Assembly: GCF_007680605.1 (NCBI RefSeq)
Contig: NZ_VEIO01000001.1
Coordinates: 1,364,001 to 1,428,000 of the forward strand
Length of the DNA: 64,000 nucleotides
Reading direction: 5' to 3'
DNA from: Paenibacillus xylanexedens
GTDB lineage: Bacteria > Bacillota > Bacilli > Paenibacillales > Paenibacillaceae
Shown: positions 1 through 9,074 of the stretch, piece by piece
How positions within the stretch are numbered: position 1 is the first letter of the stretch
Layout: each line of letters begins with the position of its first letter
The notes under the pieces: model-generated
Database searches by the model: none
What the model was told of the DNA's origin: nothing
The model's input: only the letters and a program-made list of their open reading frames with translations
Position numbers and translations under genes: made by a program

Positions 1-699
1 CAACAACTGGAGCAGATGAGAAAAGAGTTTGTCGCCAACGTTTCACACGAAGTGCAATCACCGCTCACTTCCATCTCAGGATATGCTCAGGCGTTAATGA
101 ATGTGGAGTTGCCAGATCGGGAACGGGCACGATATCTCGACATCATTATCTCGGAGGCAAAACGGTTGTCCAAAATGAGTGATAGCCTGCTAAAACTCAG
201 TATGCTCGAATCACAATCCCATCAGCTACAGCTTGTGACACGTGACCTCGATGAACAGATCCGTAGGGTTATCGTTGCATTACAGCCCCAATGGGCTGCC
301 CGTAATATACATTTTGAGCTTGATTTGCAGAAGGTTCAAGTCATCGCAGATCACGATCAGTTGAATCAGGTATGGACGAACATTCTCAGCAATGCGATTA
401 AGTTCTCAGACGACAACAGTGAAATTTTAGTCAAAGTGCAACGAGATGTACGTAATGTAACGGTGTACATATCAGATCAGGGGATTGGAATTCCTCTCGA
501 GGATCAAAAGCGTATATTTGAGCGTTTCTTTAAGTCGGATCGTTCCCATAGTCGGAAATATGATGGCAGCGGGATGGGGCTTGCAATAACCAAACAGATT
601 GTGATGTTACATCAAGGAGATATCAGGGTAGAAAGTAAAATGGATCAAGGAACAACGTTTATCATCACGTTACCTGTCCATCAACGGCAGGATGACTAA
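1..699 (+). CDS. Sensor histidine kinase, C-terminal part (truncated by window start)
   Basis: The frame is open from base 1, so the true start lies upstream of the window. What is visible is the complete kinase core of a membrane two-component sensor: an H-box (SHEVQSPLTSISGY, phospho-acceptor His codon at 46-48), an N-box (NQVWTNILSNAIKFS), a G1 box (DQGIGIP), an F-box-like stretch (FERFFKSD) and a G2 box (GSGMGLAI). This order of HisKA then HATPase_c is typical of kinases paired with OmpR-type regulators, whose gene would be upstream. A terminator follows, so the next gene (serine hydrolase) is probably a separate unit. The stimulus cannot be told because the sensory part is missing. Confidence 0.93.
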   Translation, partial: QQLEQMRKEFVANVSHEVQSPLTSISGYAQALMNVELPDRERARYLDIIISEAKRLSKMSDSLLKLSMLESQSHQLQLVTRDLDEQIRRVIVALQPQWAARNIHFELDLQKVQVIADHDQLNQVWTNILSNAIKFSDDNSEILVKVQRDVRNVTVYISDQGIGIPLEDQKRIFERFFKSDRSHSRKYDGSGMGLAITKQIVMLHQGDIRVESKMDQGTTFIITLPVHQRQDD

Positions 700-742
700 C
701 TCATCTGTGCTGGTTAATGAATCTCAGTTGATATAAACCTTC

Positions 743-793
743 AATGCTACGTTTATGTACAAGTTCGCTTGTATGTGAAGTAGCATTTTTTTG
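743..793 (+). terminator. Rho-independent terminator after the sensor kinase
   Basis: AATGCTAC at 743-750 pairs with GTAGCATT, and an inner ACAAG-TTCG-CTTGT hairpin with a stable tetraloop extends the stem. A run of T follows. Confidence 0.8.
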
Positions 794-901
794 GTTGTTC
801 ATGTTCCGTTCATACTCATGTCATGATGAGTACATTTGGCTTGATTAATCTTGTATTAGAACTAGCGGTAAGATAATAAACAAAACCAGGAGGAGATGTG
901 A

Positions 902-3037
902 ATGGAAAACCAAACCGAGAGCGCATTCAACAAGGCGATGACCAGAGGAACAGTCATGAAATGGACTTCAATCGCAGCTTTGAGTCTGGTGATAGTCATG
1001 ATGTTAACACCATGGACTGTTATGGCTGCACCATCTGTTACTAAAAGCAATGACCTCATGTACGGAACGACCAAGAAAACAGTGATGGAGAAGGCAAGCC
1101 TACTTACCGAAACATACGGGGTAACCAGTGTGCAATATGCACTTATGGATCAAGGAGAGATTGTTGTTTCCGGGCAGACAGGTAAAAATGACCTAAAGAA
1201 TGAAGTTCCACTCACATCCGATACTATCTATGGCATAGGGTCAACCAGTAAAATGGTTCTGACAGCTTCTGTAATGAAGCTGGTTGATGAAGGCAAGGTC
1301 GATCTGGATCAACCCGTGACGAGTTATATTCCAGAATTTAAGATGAAAGATCAGCGCTATAAACAGATTACACCACGTATGCTGCTGAATCACTCGGCAG
1401 GTCTTCTTGGCACTTCAAGTCACAATGCAACCTTGTACGGGGATAATGATACGCTCTCCCATGATACGTTGTTGGATCAACTTGCAACGCAGCATCTAAA
1501 AGCAGAACCAGGTGCTTATTCGGTTTATTCGAATGATGCATTTACATTAGCTGAAATTCTGGTTGAGCGAGTCAGTGGGTTGAGCTTTACGGCATATATA
1601 CACAAACACTTTACAGAGCCTTTGAAAATGGAACACACGAAAACACCACAGGATGTGATTAACCCGGCAAACATGGCGGGAATCTATTCACCGTTATATA
1701 AAGGTCGGCTCCCACAAGAGAATTATAATATCATTGCTAACGGAGGCATCTATTCCACCGCTAAGGATCTTGTGAAATTTTCACAAATCTTCACTGGCGA
1801 GGTTGAAGGTATTCTTTCCGAGAAGTCGGTAAAAGCCATGGAACAAAAGGAGTACCAACGAGGCATGTGGCCAGAAGAGAGTGATTCTTCTATATCTTAC
1901 GGATTAGGGTGGGATAGTGTAAACTTGTTTCCTTTCAGTGACTACGGTATTAAGTCGCTCACGAAAGGGGGAGATACTCTATCGTATCACTCATCCTTGA
2001 TTGTGCTTCCAGAGCATAATATGGCTGCCGCGGTGACTTCCTCAGGAGGTTCGAGTGCAATCGATCAATTGATAGCGAGTGAACTGTTACTTAGCGCACT
2101 CGAGACCAAAGGTATCATTCAAGAACGCAAGCCTGAAAAGTCGTTTGGCTTACCTGCAAAGGCTGATATGCCAAAAGAGATGTCTGCGTATACAGGGAAC
2201 TATGGAGGTAATAACTCGGTTATGAAGGTGGATGTAAACACTGGCGGAGAACTGTTGATTACTCCCCAAATGGTTCCGAATAGTCCTTCGAATCGATACA
2301 TCTATACGTCGGATGGAACATTTGTAAATAAAGAGGGCACAGAAAAGTTGAAATTTGTTGAAGAGTCAAACGGTCATGTCTACTTGTGGTCTCGATCCTA
2401 TCTGTCCGTACCTGGGTTAGGACAACTTGCTTTCTCGGAATATAAGGCACAAAAGCTGGAAAACAATGAATTGCCTAAGGATGTTCAAGCGGCATGGGAT
2501 GAGCGTGATGGGCAGCGGTATTATTTGATGAATGAAAAATATACCTCGACGGCATATCTCCATTCTTCAGCAATCATTCCATTGGATACAGTAAATGGCG
2601 TTCACGGGTATATGATCAATCACAAAATGGTTGGAGCCGACCATGCAGTGAACCAACTCCAGATTCCCGGCATGGCTGGCAGGGATGCGAGGGATATCTA
2701 CTTTTCCAGAAAAAATGGTGTAGAATATATTCATTTTACAGGCTATAAATACGCCAGTGAAGAGATTGTCCAGACACTTTACAGTGGCAAGCAATCCAAG
2801 ATAACGATCCAGCCAGAAGGTTATAACAGATGGTTCTCCGTGCCGTCAGCTACCGAAGGTCAGGTTATGACCGTGAAAATGCCTGCAAATGCCGCCTTTG
2901 CTGTATATGACGAGAAAGGTGTCTGTGTGAATCATACTGTGGTTAGTGGCAAGAATGAGGTAGTCTTACCCGAAAACGGGCGTATTGTGTTTGCGGGTGA
3001 GGCAGGTGCTCGATTTGAAGTTTCATTAAAAAAATAG
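902..3037 (+). CDS. Secreted serine hydrolase, beta-lactamase / PBP4* family (paralogue 1)
   Basis: This 711-residue protein belongs to the serine beta-lactamase-like (class C / AmpH / D-aminopeptidase) superfamily. Residues about 20-43 form a signal or anchor segment. The nucleophile motif is STSK at 114-117, the second motif is YSN at 209-211, and a KGGD..SYHS stretch at about 355-364 sits where the third active-site motif is expected. The 300 or so residues after the catalytic domain form a beta-rich extension of unknown role. The start is fixed by AGGAGG at 888-893, eight bases ahead of the ATG. A close paralogue lies at 35727-37778. Family membership is clear; the substrate (peptide, D-amino acid, ester) is not. 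Confidence 0.9.
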   Translation: MENQTESAFNKAMTRGTVMKWTSIAALSLVIVMMLTPWTVMAAPSVTKSNDLMYGTTKKTVMEKASLLTETYGVTSVQYALMDQGEIVVSGQTGKNDLKNEVPLTSDTIYGIGSTSKMVLTASVMKLVDEGKVDLDQPVTSYIPEFKMKDQRYKQITPRMLLNHSAGLLGTSSHNATLYGDNDTLSHDTLLDQLATQHLKAEPGAYSVYSNDAFTLAEILVERVSGLSFTAYIHKHFTEPLKMEHTKTPQDVINPANMAGIYSPLYKGRLPQENYNIIANGGIYSTAKDLVKFSQIFTGEVEGILSEKSVKAMEQKEYQRGMWPEESDSSISYGLGWDSVNLFPFSDYGIKSLTKGGDTLSYHSSLIVLPEHNMAAAVTSSGGSSAIDQLIASELLLSALETKGIIQERKPEKSFGLPAKADMPKEMSAYTGNYGGNNSVMKVDVNTGGELLITPQMVPNSPSNRYIYTSDGTFVNKEGTEKLKFVEESNGHVYLWSRSYLSVPGLGQLAFSEYKAQKLENNELPKDVQAAWDERDGQRYYLMNEKYTSTAYLHSSAIIPLDTVNGVHGYMINHKMVGADHAVNQLQIPGMAGRDARDIYFSRKNGVEYIHFTGYKYASEEIVQTLYSGKQSKITIQPEGYNRWFSVPSATEGQVMTVKMPANAAFAVYDEKGVCVNHTVVSGKNEVVLPENGRIVFAGEAGARFEVSLKK

Positions 3038-3109
3038 ACAACGATAGTACATCATTCAATCATAATCTTCATTTGAACTTATCCATATGTATGAACAGAA
3101 TCAACATGC

Positions 3110-3145
3110 AAAAAGTCTTCTCTCTAATGCAGAGAAGGCTTTTTA
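3110..3145 (+). terminator. Terminator after serine hydrolase 1
   Basis: AAAAAGTCTTCTCT pairs with AGAGAAGGCTTTTT across a short loop, followed by T residues. Confidence 0.8.
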
Positions 3146-3246
3146 GTATCGATCAACGAGAATAGGTTTACATGTTTTGGAAGACTGTATAGAATGGTAT
3201 ACACTGTATAACCGAATATGAATGTGGAGAGTGAGTGTGAATCGAA

Positions 3247-4965
3247 ATGCTTCGTCGTTTTTTTTCGTATTACCGACCGTATAAAAAACTGTTTTTGATC
3301 GATTTTGGCTGCGCTGTATTTGCGGGGTTGCTGGAGTTGGCATTCCCTCTTGCCGTTAGTAAATTTATCAATGAACTGCTGCCTGGCCAAGACTGGCCGC
3401 TGATTTTATTGGCGTGTATCGTGCTGTTATCGATCTATGCACTCAATACGGTACTGAACTATGTTGTTACATACTGGGGGCATATGCTGGGCATCAACAT
3501 CGAAACGAATATGCGGGAGAAAATGTTCGCCCACCTGCAAAAGCTTTCGTTCCGATTCTTTGATAATCGCAAAACCGGGCATCTGATCGGTCATCTCACG
3601 AATGACCTCAATGATATTGGCGAAGTGGCTCACCACGGACCCGAAGATGTATTCATCGCCGTGATGACGCTGATTGGTTCATTCTGGCTGATGGCCAATA
3701 TTAATCTGGAGCTGGCTTTGCTCACCTTTATCATCATTCCGATTATGGCGTGGGTGATCATTGTATTCGGCGGTCGGATGACCAAAACGTACCGTAGACT
3801 TTTCGGTGACGTCGGTAACTTCAATGCGCGTATTGAAGACAACGTAGGCGGAATGCGCGTCGTTCAGTCTTTTGCCAATGAAGAGCATGAGAAAAAGCTG
3901 TTTGCCGTAGATAATGCCAATTTCCGTCTGACCAAATTACTCGCGTACAAAACGATGGCGAAAAGTATCTCGGTGAGTTATATGATGATGCGTCTGGTGA
4001 CCGTGTTTGTCATGATCAGCGGAGCTTGGTTTTACATTGATGGCCGAATCAACATGGGCGATTTCATGGCATTCCTGCTTTTGTCGAATATATTCTTCCG
4101 CCCGATCGAGAAGATTAATGCCGTGATTGAGAGTTACCCGAAGGGGATCGCGGGGTTCAAACGTTATCTGGAGATCATCGACACCGAGCCTGAAATCGCA
4201 GATCGCAAAGAGGCGGTTGAACTGCGTGAGGTAAAGGGAGATATCCGTTTTGAAAATGTGTCGTTTGGTTACGAATCCAGCCGGCGCATCTTGAATCAGA
4301 TTAGTTTGTCGGTTCGTCCCGGGGAAACGGTTGCTTTTGTCGGGCCTTCTGGTGCAGGGAAAACGACGATTTGCAGCTTGCTTCCACGTTTTTATGAGGT
4401 TGAAGAAGGCCGAATTACGGTCGATGGCATTGATATTCGAGATATTAAGCTGCAATCGCTGCGCAAACAGATCGGGATCGTGCAACAGGATGTATTCCTG
4501 TTCTCGGGTACGATCAAGGAAAATATTGCATACGGTGACCTTACGGCAACCGAGGATCAGATCTGGGAGGCCGCGCGCCGAGCTTCACTGGAAGAACTAA
4601 TTCTGAGTTTGCCGGACGGCATGGACACAATTATTGGAGAACGTGGGGTTAAGCTGTCCGGTGGGCAAAAACAGCGGTTATCCATTGCCCGTATGTTCCT
4701 CAAAAATCCGCCGATTCTGATTTTGGATGAAGCGACATCTGCCCTGGATACGGAAACGGAAGCACTCATTCAGCAATCTCTTGCTGAATTGTCGGTAGGC
4801 AGAACAACGCTGGTGATTGCTCACCGGCTGACTACAATTAAAAATGCAGACCGCATTATCGTGGTCAACACCGATGGCATTGCTGAACAAGGAAATCATG
4901 AAGAGCTGGTTGCTGCCGGAGGCATTTACAGCCGCCTGCATCAAGTACAACATAATCACACGTAG
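3247..4965 (+). CDS. ABC transporter, fused permease and ATPase (exporter type)
   Basis: The 572-residue protein is a half-size type IV ABC exporter (MsbA/LmrA/BmrA class). The N-terminal ~310 residues carry about six membrane helices. The nucleotide-binding domain follows, with Walker A GPSGAGKTT at about 366-374, signature LSGGQKQR at about 470 and Walker B ILILDEATSALD at about 491-502, then an H-loop (IAHRLTT). It probably works as a homodimer, since no second half-transporter is adjacent. The ATG at 3247 follows an in-frame stop at 3238-3240; only a weak, distant GGAGA (3226-3230) precedes it. The substrate, possibly a lipid, peptide or drug, is not evident. Confidence 0.92.
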   Translation: MLRRFFSYYRPYKKLFLIDFGCAVFAGLLELAFPLAVSKFINELLPGQDWPLILLACIVLLSIYALNTVLNYVVTYWGHMLGINIETNMREKMFAHLQKLSFRFFDNRKTGHLIGHLTNDLNDIGEVAHHGPEDVFIAVMTLIGSFWLMANINLELALLTFIIIPIMAWVIIVFGGRMTKTYRRLFGDVGNFNARIEDNVGGMRVVQSFANEEHEKKLFAVDNANFRLTKLLAYKTMAKSISVSYMMMRLVTVFVMISGAWFYIDGRINMGDFMAFLLLSNIFFRPIEKINAVIESYPKGIAGFKRYLEIIDTEPEIADRKEAVELREVKGDIRFENVSFGYESSRRILNQISLSVRPGETVAFVGPSGAGKTTICSLLPRFYEVEEGRITVDGIDIRDIKLQSLRKQIGIVQQDVFLFSGTIKENIAYGDLTATEDQIWEAARRASLEELILSLPDGMDTIIGERGVKLSGGQKQRLSIARMFLKNPPILILDEATSALDTETEALIQQSLAELSVGRTTLVIAHRLTTIKNADRIIVVNTDGIAEQGNHEELVAAGGIYSRLHQVQHNHT

Positions 4966-5004
4966 GATGGGATTTTACCAAATTCTTTAAAATTCATTAA
5001 AGTT

Positions 5005-5026
5005 GCCGCGCCTTGCGCGGCTTTTT
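5005..5026 (+). terminator. Terminator after the ABC exporter
   Basis: Perfect GCCGCGC-CTT-GCGCGGC hairpin followed by TTTTT. Confidence 0.9.
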
Positions 5027-5080
5027 GCTTTCTTTAGATATGATGTGCGATGTCTGGAGTTGATGAACTGGAAGAATAAT

Positions 5081-5128
5081 GTTGACAGTGTCCACAATCC
5101 TGATTAATATAATGTTGACAATGTCCAC
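5081..5128 (+). promoter_or_regulatory. Double MarR-type operator and promoter of the marR-aldolase operon
   Basis: Two almost identical 15-bp imperfect palindromes, GTTGACA(G/A)TGTCCAC, lie at 5081-5095 and 5114-5128, 33 bp apart (about three helical turns). The -35 TTGACA (5082-5087) is part of the first copy; a -10 candidate TAATAT (5105-5110) sits 17 bp downstream, and the second copy covers the start-site region. A bound dimer at either site would block RNA polymerase. The arrangement suggests autorepression by the MarR protein encoded 18 bp downstream. The repeats are seen directly; the regulator assignment is inference. Confidence 0.75.
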
Positions 5129-5146
5129 TAAAAGGGAGGTTTCATA

Positions 5147-5608
5147 ATGAACTCTCAACATATTCAACCAGAAGTTCTCGCAGACATGCGGCGGTTTAAC
5201 CGTTTTTATACCAATATTCTCGGAGTGCTTGATAAGCATATTCTCGGGACGGGATATTCTTTTGCCGAAGTCCGGGTCATTATTGAGATTGGGATGCGCG
5301 GGGAAAGCATTGCGAACAATCTGGTCGATACACTGACCATTGATCGCAGCTATATGAGCCGCATCGTGAACAAGCTGACAAAGGAAGGACTGCTCATTAA
5401 GGTGGATTCCGCAGAGGACAGCCGGGTTAGTCTCATTCGCCTGACGGAAAAAGGGCAAGTGTTGTTTAATGAGCTGAATGACCGATCCGATCAGCAGATT
5501 ATGAAATTAATGCAAAACCTGAATGAAGAAGAGATTCAAGAGGTCTATGCCTCTATGATGAACATCCAAGAGAAGCTGAACAAGAAGGCAGGAGAGAGAG
5601 CACGATGA
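5147..5608 (+). CDS. MarR-family transcriptional regulator
   Basis: The 153-residue protein has the MarR winged-helix layout: helical N-terminus, recognition region around NLVDTLTIDRSYMSRIVNKL, the conserved wing with D-S-R (SAEDSRVSLIRLTEKG), and a C-terminal dimerisation helix. GGGAGG precedes the ATG. It overlaps the downstream aldolase gene by an ATGA junction, so the two are co-translated. The double palindrome directly upstream is the likely operator. The ligand is unknown. Confidence 0.92.
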   Translation: MNSQHIQPEVLADMRRFNRFYTNILGVLDKHILGTGYSFAEVRVIIEIGMRGESIANNLVDTLTIDRSYMSRIVNKLTKEGLLIKVDSAEDSRVSLIRLTEKGQVLFNELNDRSDQQIMKLMQNLNEEEIQEVYASMMNIQEKLNKKAGERAR

Positions 5609-6708
5609 TACGATTTGAATGTGATTATAACGAAGGTGCGCACGAACGCATTTTGCAGCGATTAATGGAAACCAATATGGAGCAAACGAGTGGTTACGGC
5701 ACAGATGATCATTGTGAGCGAGCGCGTATGCTGATTCGGAGGGCCTGCGGTCACGAAGAGGCCGATGTACATTTTCTCGTTGGAGGTACGCAAACCAATA
5801 CAACGGTGATTGCATCTATTCTTCGCCCGCATCAAGGCGTCATAGCCGTGGTGTCTGGTCATATTGCTGTTCATGAGACAGGTGCAATCGAAGCGACTGG
5901 ACACAAGGTGCTGACGGTTCCGAGTCTGGATGGCAAAATTACGGCTGCGCAAGTGAAAGCTGTCTATGATGCACATGCACAGGAATCGTCACCAGAGCAC
6001 AGTGTTCAACCCGGCATGGTATACATATCCCAACCAACCGAGTATGGCACCATGTATAGCAAAGATGAACTTGAGGCGCTGTATGCGGTAAGCAAGGCGT
6101 GTGGTCTGCCATTTTTTGTGGATGGAGCACGTCTCGGTTACGCTCTTGCATCCAAAGATTGTGATATGACGATGGCCGATCTTGCTCGACTTTGTGATGT
6201 ATTCTATATTGGCGGAACCAAAATTGGTGCATTGATGGGTGAGGCGGTTGTTATTCTCAATGATGCGTTGAAGCGGGATTTTCGTTATATTATCAAGCAA
6301 AAAGGTGGATTGCTGGCGAAGGGCAGATTGCTCGGTATCCAGTTTGAAACGTTGTTTGAAGATGGTCTGTATCTGGAAATTTCCCGTCATGCCGTAGATA
6401 TGGCTTTGAAAATCCATGATACCCTTAAACAACATGGTGTGGAGTTCTTGTATGATTCTCCAACGAATCAGCAGTTCCCGATTCTGCCGGATTCCTTGCT
6501 GGCACAATTGAGCGAAGACTACACATTTACATTTTGGGAAAAGGTTGACCATTCCCGCAGTGCAGTTCGCTTCTGTACCAGTTGGGCCACTCGCCCAGAA
6601 AACGTAGAAGCACTAACGCATGATATTGCATCACTGTTGCAGAAAGACAAAGGTCAAGCTGAATCGACTGAAACGGTTGCGGTGTTAGAGTCTGCGGTAA
6701 TGGTGTAA
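5605..6708 (+). CDS. Low-specificity L-threonine aldolase-like PLP enzyme
   Basis: The 367-residue protein belongs to the beta-eliminating lyase / threonine aldolase family (fold type I PLP enzymes), which cleave L-threonine or allo-threonine to glycine and acetaldehyde. It has the N-terminal substrate-loop region, the VDGARLGYAL segment holding the conserved cofactor-binding Asp and Arg, and the Schiff-base lysine in YIGGTKIGALMGE. The start ATG overlaps the marR stop. The last ~20 residues are a poorly conserved tail. Control by MarR suggests a response to an amino-acid-like or toxic signal; this is inference. Confidence 0.88.
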   Translation: MIRFECDYNEGAHERILQRLMETNMEQTSGYGTDDHCERARMLIRRACGHEEADVHFLVGGTQTNTTVIASILRPHQGVIAVVSGHIAVHETGAIEATGHKVLTVPSLDGKITAAQVKAVYDAHAQESSPEHSVQPGMVYISQPTEYGTMYSKDELEALYAVSKACGLPFFVDGARLGYALASKDCDMTMADLARLCDVFYIGGTKIGALMGEAVVILNDALKRDFRYIIKQKGGLLAKGRLLGIQFETLFEDGLYLEISRHAVDMALKIHDTLKQHGVEFLYDSPTNQQFPILPDSLLAQLSEDYTFTFWEKVDHSRSAVRFCTSWATRPENVEALTHDIASLLQKDKGQAESTETVAVLESAVMV

Positions 6709-6840
6709 CTGAATTGGTGTGATTGAATGCGCAAATAACAGTAGAATGAAGTGGGCTATCCAAATCAAGCATGCTGCCACTGAAGTAGAGCACCTTTTGT
6801 TAAAGATTCACCAATCGAGTTGAGTGAAAGGTTCAAACGC

Positions 6841-7033
6841 TAACGATCATGACAGAGCTTATTTGGAGCATTTTAGCGAGTAAATTTTTCTAACGATCAC
6901 CACAGACGTTATTCGATTAAGCATCGCGCTTTTTCAGGATAAAATGCTGATTTATTACAAAATAAGCTTCCTGGTGATCGTTAAAATTTAGCATTGCCAG
7001 AATTGAGCCAAATAGCGTTTCTGGTGATCGTTA
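6841..7033. repeat. Four-copy palindromic intergenic element
   Basis: Two direct copies of TAACGATCA(C/T) start at 6841 and 6891 and two inverted copies, GTGATCGTTA, end at 6983 and 7033. Spacing within each arm is exactly 50 bp, and the sequence between the copies is also related between the arms (for example AGCTTATTTGG against its counterpart). The whole 193 bp is a large imperfect inverted repeat centred near 6937. It lies in a gene-free region and may be a dispersed chromosomal element or a structured RNA. No protein-coding capacity was seen. Confidence 0.8.
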
Positions 7034-7150
7034 GAAATTTATAACTGGCCAGGAGTGGCCTACTGTTTTCATAAATTAGTGCCCTCATACAATCATCCAA
7101 GGATAGAGAACTAATTATAGGGACGAAATGTGCCTGGAATAGAATTTGGG

Positions 7151-7196
7151 GTGTCTTGCAGGTGAGATGTAACCTGTAAGGCACTTCTTTGTATTT
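7151..7196 (+). terminator. Terminator-like hairpin in the gene-free region
   Basis: GTGTCTTGCAGGT pairs, with two G-U pairs, with ACCTGTAAGGCAC; a T-rich tail follows. No open gene precedes it directly, so it may end a non-coding transcript or belong to the aldolase operon's long 3' region. Confidence 0.45.
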
Positions 7197-7252
7197 TATA
7201 TGAAAATGATGCAATCCGGATTTTTGTGCAAATTAAATATATTAGGAATTAT

Positions 7253-7327
7253 TTTATTAGAAGTAAGTTTATCAGAAATTAGTTTACTAGATGTGAGTTT
7301 ATTAAGGGTTAGTTTAGCAGGGCTTAG
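7253..7327. repeat. Degenerate 15-bp tandem repeat (five units)
   Basis: Five consecutive 15-bp units begin with TTTA and end with AG: 7253, 7268, 7283, 7298 and 7313. A sixth, weaker unit may precede at 7238. The rest of 6709-7470 holds only the palindromic element, the hairpin and the promoter region of the next gene. Confidence 0.75.
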
Positions 7328-7470
7328 AAACATTTGACCTCTCCGTTGTTAGACTGTGATTGTTAAATTTTAGTGGTTAGACCTTAGTGGTGAGGTTAGA
7401 TTGACATCTTTCTTCGAATAATTTAAGTTATTATAGATATATTATGTCTCTAATATAAAGGAGAGAAGTT

Positions 7471-8283
7471 ATGCAACCTGAAGAAAAACAATCCTTTCCA
7501 ACAAACAGTTCATTGAGTAAGAATTCATCTACTTTTTTAATAAATGAAACGACTCCAGCGATCCAAGACCTTCAAACTAAGCTTCCCATACAGTCTATGC
7601 CTATCCTAACGATGTTACAGCCATCCCCCGGAGAACGGATTCTGGATTTGGGATGTGGGAATGGCGTGCTGACGGCTAAAATTGCGGCAACCGGAGCGAT
7701 CACCACCGGAATTGATTTTTCGAAAGAAAGCATTGCGCAAGCTTTGGAAAAATATCCGGAACTTGATTTTCAGACGGCAGATGCTGCTCATTATCGGACG
7801 AAGGAACCTTATGACGCCGTATTTTCCCATGCTGCATTTCATTGGATGGCTGACGCTCCAGCTGCCTTGAGAACCGTGCAATTGGCGTTAAAGCAGGGAG
7901 GGCGCTTTGTTACTGAGTTTGCAGGTAGCGGTAATACGGCGATCCTTCTTCATGCGGTTCAGGAGGAGTTGCTCACACGAGGATACACTTGGGAAGGACG
8001 TAATCCGTGGTATCATCCAACCGTAGGTGAGTTTTCAAGCTTGCTGGAGCAATATGGATTCCGAGTCTTATTCATACAACATGCCGACACGATGAGGCCG
8101 CTGAAACAGGGGGTCCGTCAATGGCTGAGTAGCTTTGCTTCGTATCTCTTCCATGATATAGATGCAGAGGAGCAGGAGATAATGATGGAGGTTGTCGAAA
8201 AGAAAGTAGAACCGCAGCTTTATCGTGAAGGGCAGTGGAATCTGGATATTGCCAGAATGCGGGTTGTGGCTGTAAAAGGTTAA
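7471..8283 (+). CDS. Class I SAM-dependent methyltransferase
   Basis: The 270-residue protein has a Rossmann methyltransferase core from about residue 48. Motif I is ILDLGCGNGVLTAKIA; the acidic end of strand 2 is GIDFS, and the AVFSHAAFHWM stretch resembles trans-aconitate 2-methyltransferase-like proteins. The ~45 N-terminal residues are polar and probably flexible. AAAGGAGAG precedes the ATG, and a TTGACA at 7401 may be part of its promoter. The substrate is unknown. The next gene starts 56 bp downstream, so they may share a transcript. Confidence 0.85.
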   Translation: MQPEEKQSFPTNSSLSKNSSTFLINETTPAIQDLQTKLPIQSMPILTMLQPSPGERILDLGCGNGVLTAKIAATGAITTGIDFSKESIAQALEKYPELDFQTADAAHYRTKEPYDAVFSHAAFHWMADAPAALRTVQLALKQGGRFVTEFAGSGNTAILLHAVQEELLTRGYTWEGRNPWYHPTVGEFSSLLEQYGFRVLFIQHADTMRPLKQGVRQWLSSFASYLFHDIDAEEQEIMMEVVEKKVEPQLYREGQWNLDIARMRVVAVKG

Positions 8284-8339
8284 CCATTAAGAATACAATA
8301 GCCAGGCTGGTATTTTCCGACTCATCAAAGGAGGCTCGC

Positions 8340-8969
8340 ATGAAAATAGAGAAACCCAAGCTGACCTTGCAATTGCTTGAATCTGAACCGATCTATACGT
8401 TGGATTCGAAAACAGAGTACAAGGACAGACTGTTTGAACATATGACACTGGACATGCTGGAGGTGAGCAAAGCATCATTCGAGAACGTGGTGTTCCGGCA
8501 TGTAACCATTCTGGAGTCATCACTTGAACATTGTGAGTTTACGGATGTGCGGTTCGAGCACTGCGACTTGTCCAATGTGAATCTGCAAAATACGTTTATG
8601 CATCGTACGGAGTGGGCCAATTGCAAACTGGTCGGCACGGACTTTTCCGGTAGCAGGTGGCAAAACGTTAGCATTGTGGAGAGTATATGCGACTATAGCA
8701 ATTTTCGTTTTTCCCATCTTAAACAGGTGGAGTACCTCGAATGTAGCTTGATCGGTGCGGATTTTGCCTATCTGAAATTACAAAAGATTGCATTCGGTAC
8801 ATGTAGGCTGGATCAGGTGACGTTTACCGGAACACCTATGAAAGGATTGGACCTCAGTGATAGCGAATTTGATGCTCTTGTTCTTACGCTGGAGGATCTG
8901 GCCGGGTGTGCGATCGCACCGCATCAAGCAGCAACGTTTGCCGGATTAATGGGACTGATCATCAAATAA
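8340..8969 (+). CDS. Pentapeptide-repeat protein
   Basis: The 209-residue product has a run of pentapeptide repeats, consensus A(D/N)Lxx, from about residue 40 to 185 (CDLSN, VNLQN, TDFSG, SNFRF, ADFAY, LDLSD). Such repeats fold into a right-handed quadrilateral beta-helix. Some members mimic DNA and protect gyrase; most have no known role. The frame extends upstream into the methyltransferase gene, but AAAGGAGG seven bases ahead of the ATG at 8340 fixes the start. It ends with a short hydrophobic tail (AGLMGLIIK). Function is not predictable. Confidence 0.85.
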   Translation: MKIEKPKLTLQLLESEPIYTLDSKTEYKDRLFEHMTLDMLEVSKASFENVVFRHVTILESSLEHCEFTDVRFEHCDLSNVNLQNTFMHRTEWANCKLVGTDFSGSRWQNVSIVESICDYSNFRFSHLKQVEYLECSLIGADFAYLKLQKIAFGTCRLDQVTFTGTPMKGLDLSDSEFDALVLTLEDLAGCAIAPHQAATFAGLMGLIIK

Positions 8970-9074
8970 CGTTCAAAAAGATATACAGAATCGTGATTTA
9001 GTGTTATCCTTAACCGTTACGTGTGACATAAAGATTCGTTTTATGTAGAGATGTGCGTAGATGAAGGAGATAAC

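Noticed and set aside
3937-4485. Long reverse ORF (182 codons) inside the ABC exporter gene
   Set aside because: Fully inside a well-supported gene on the other strand, with no family resemblance.
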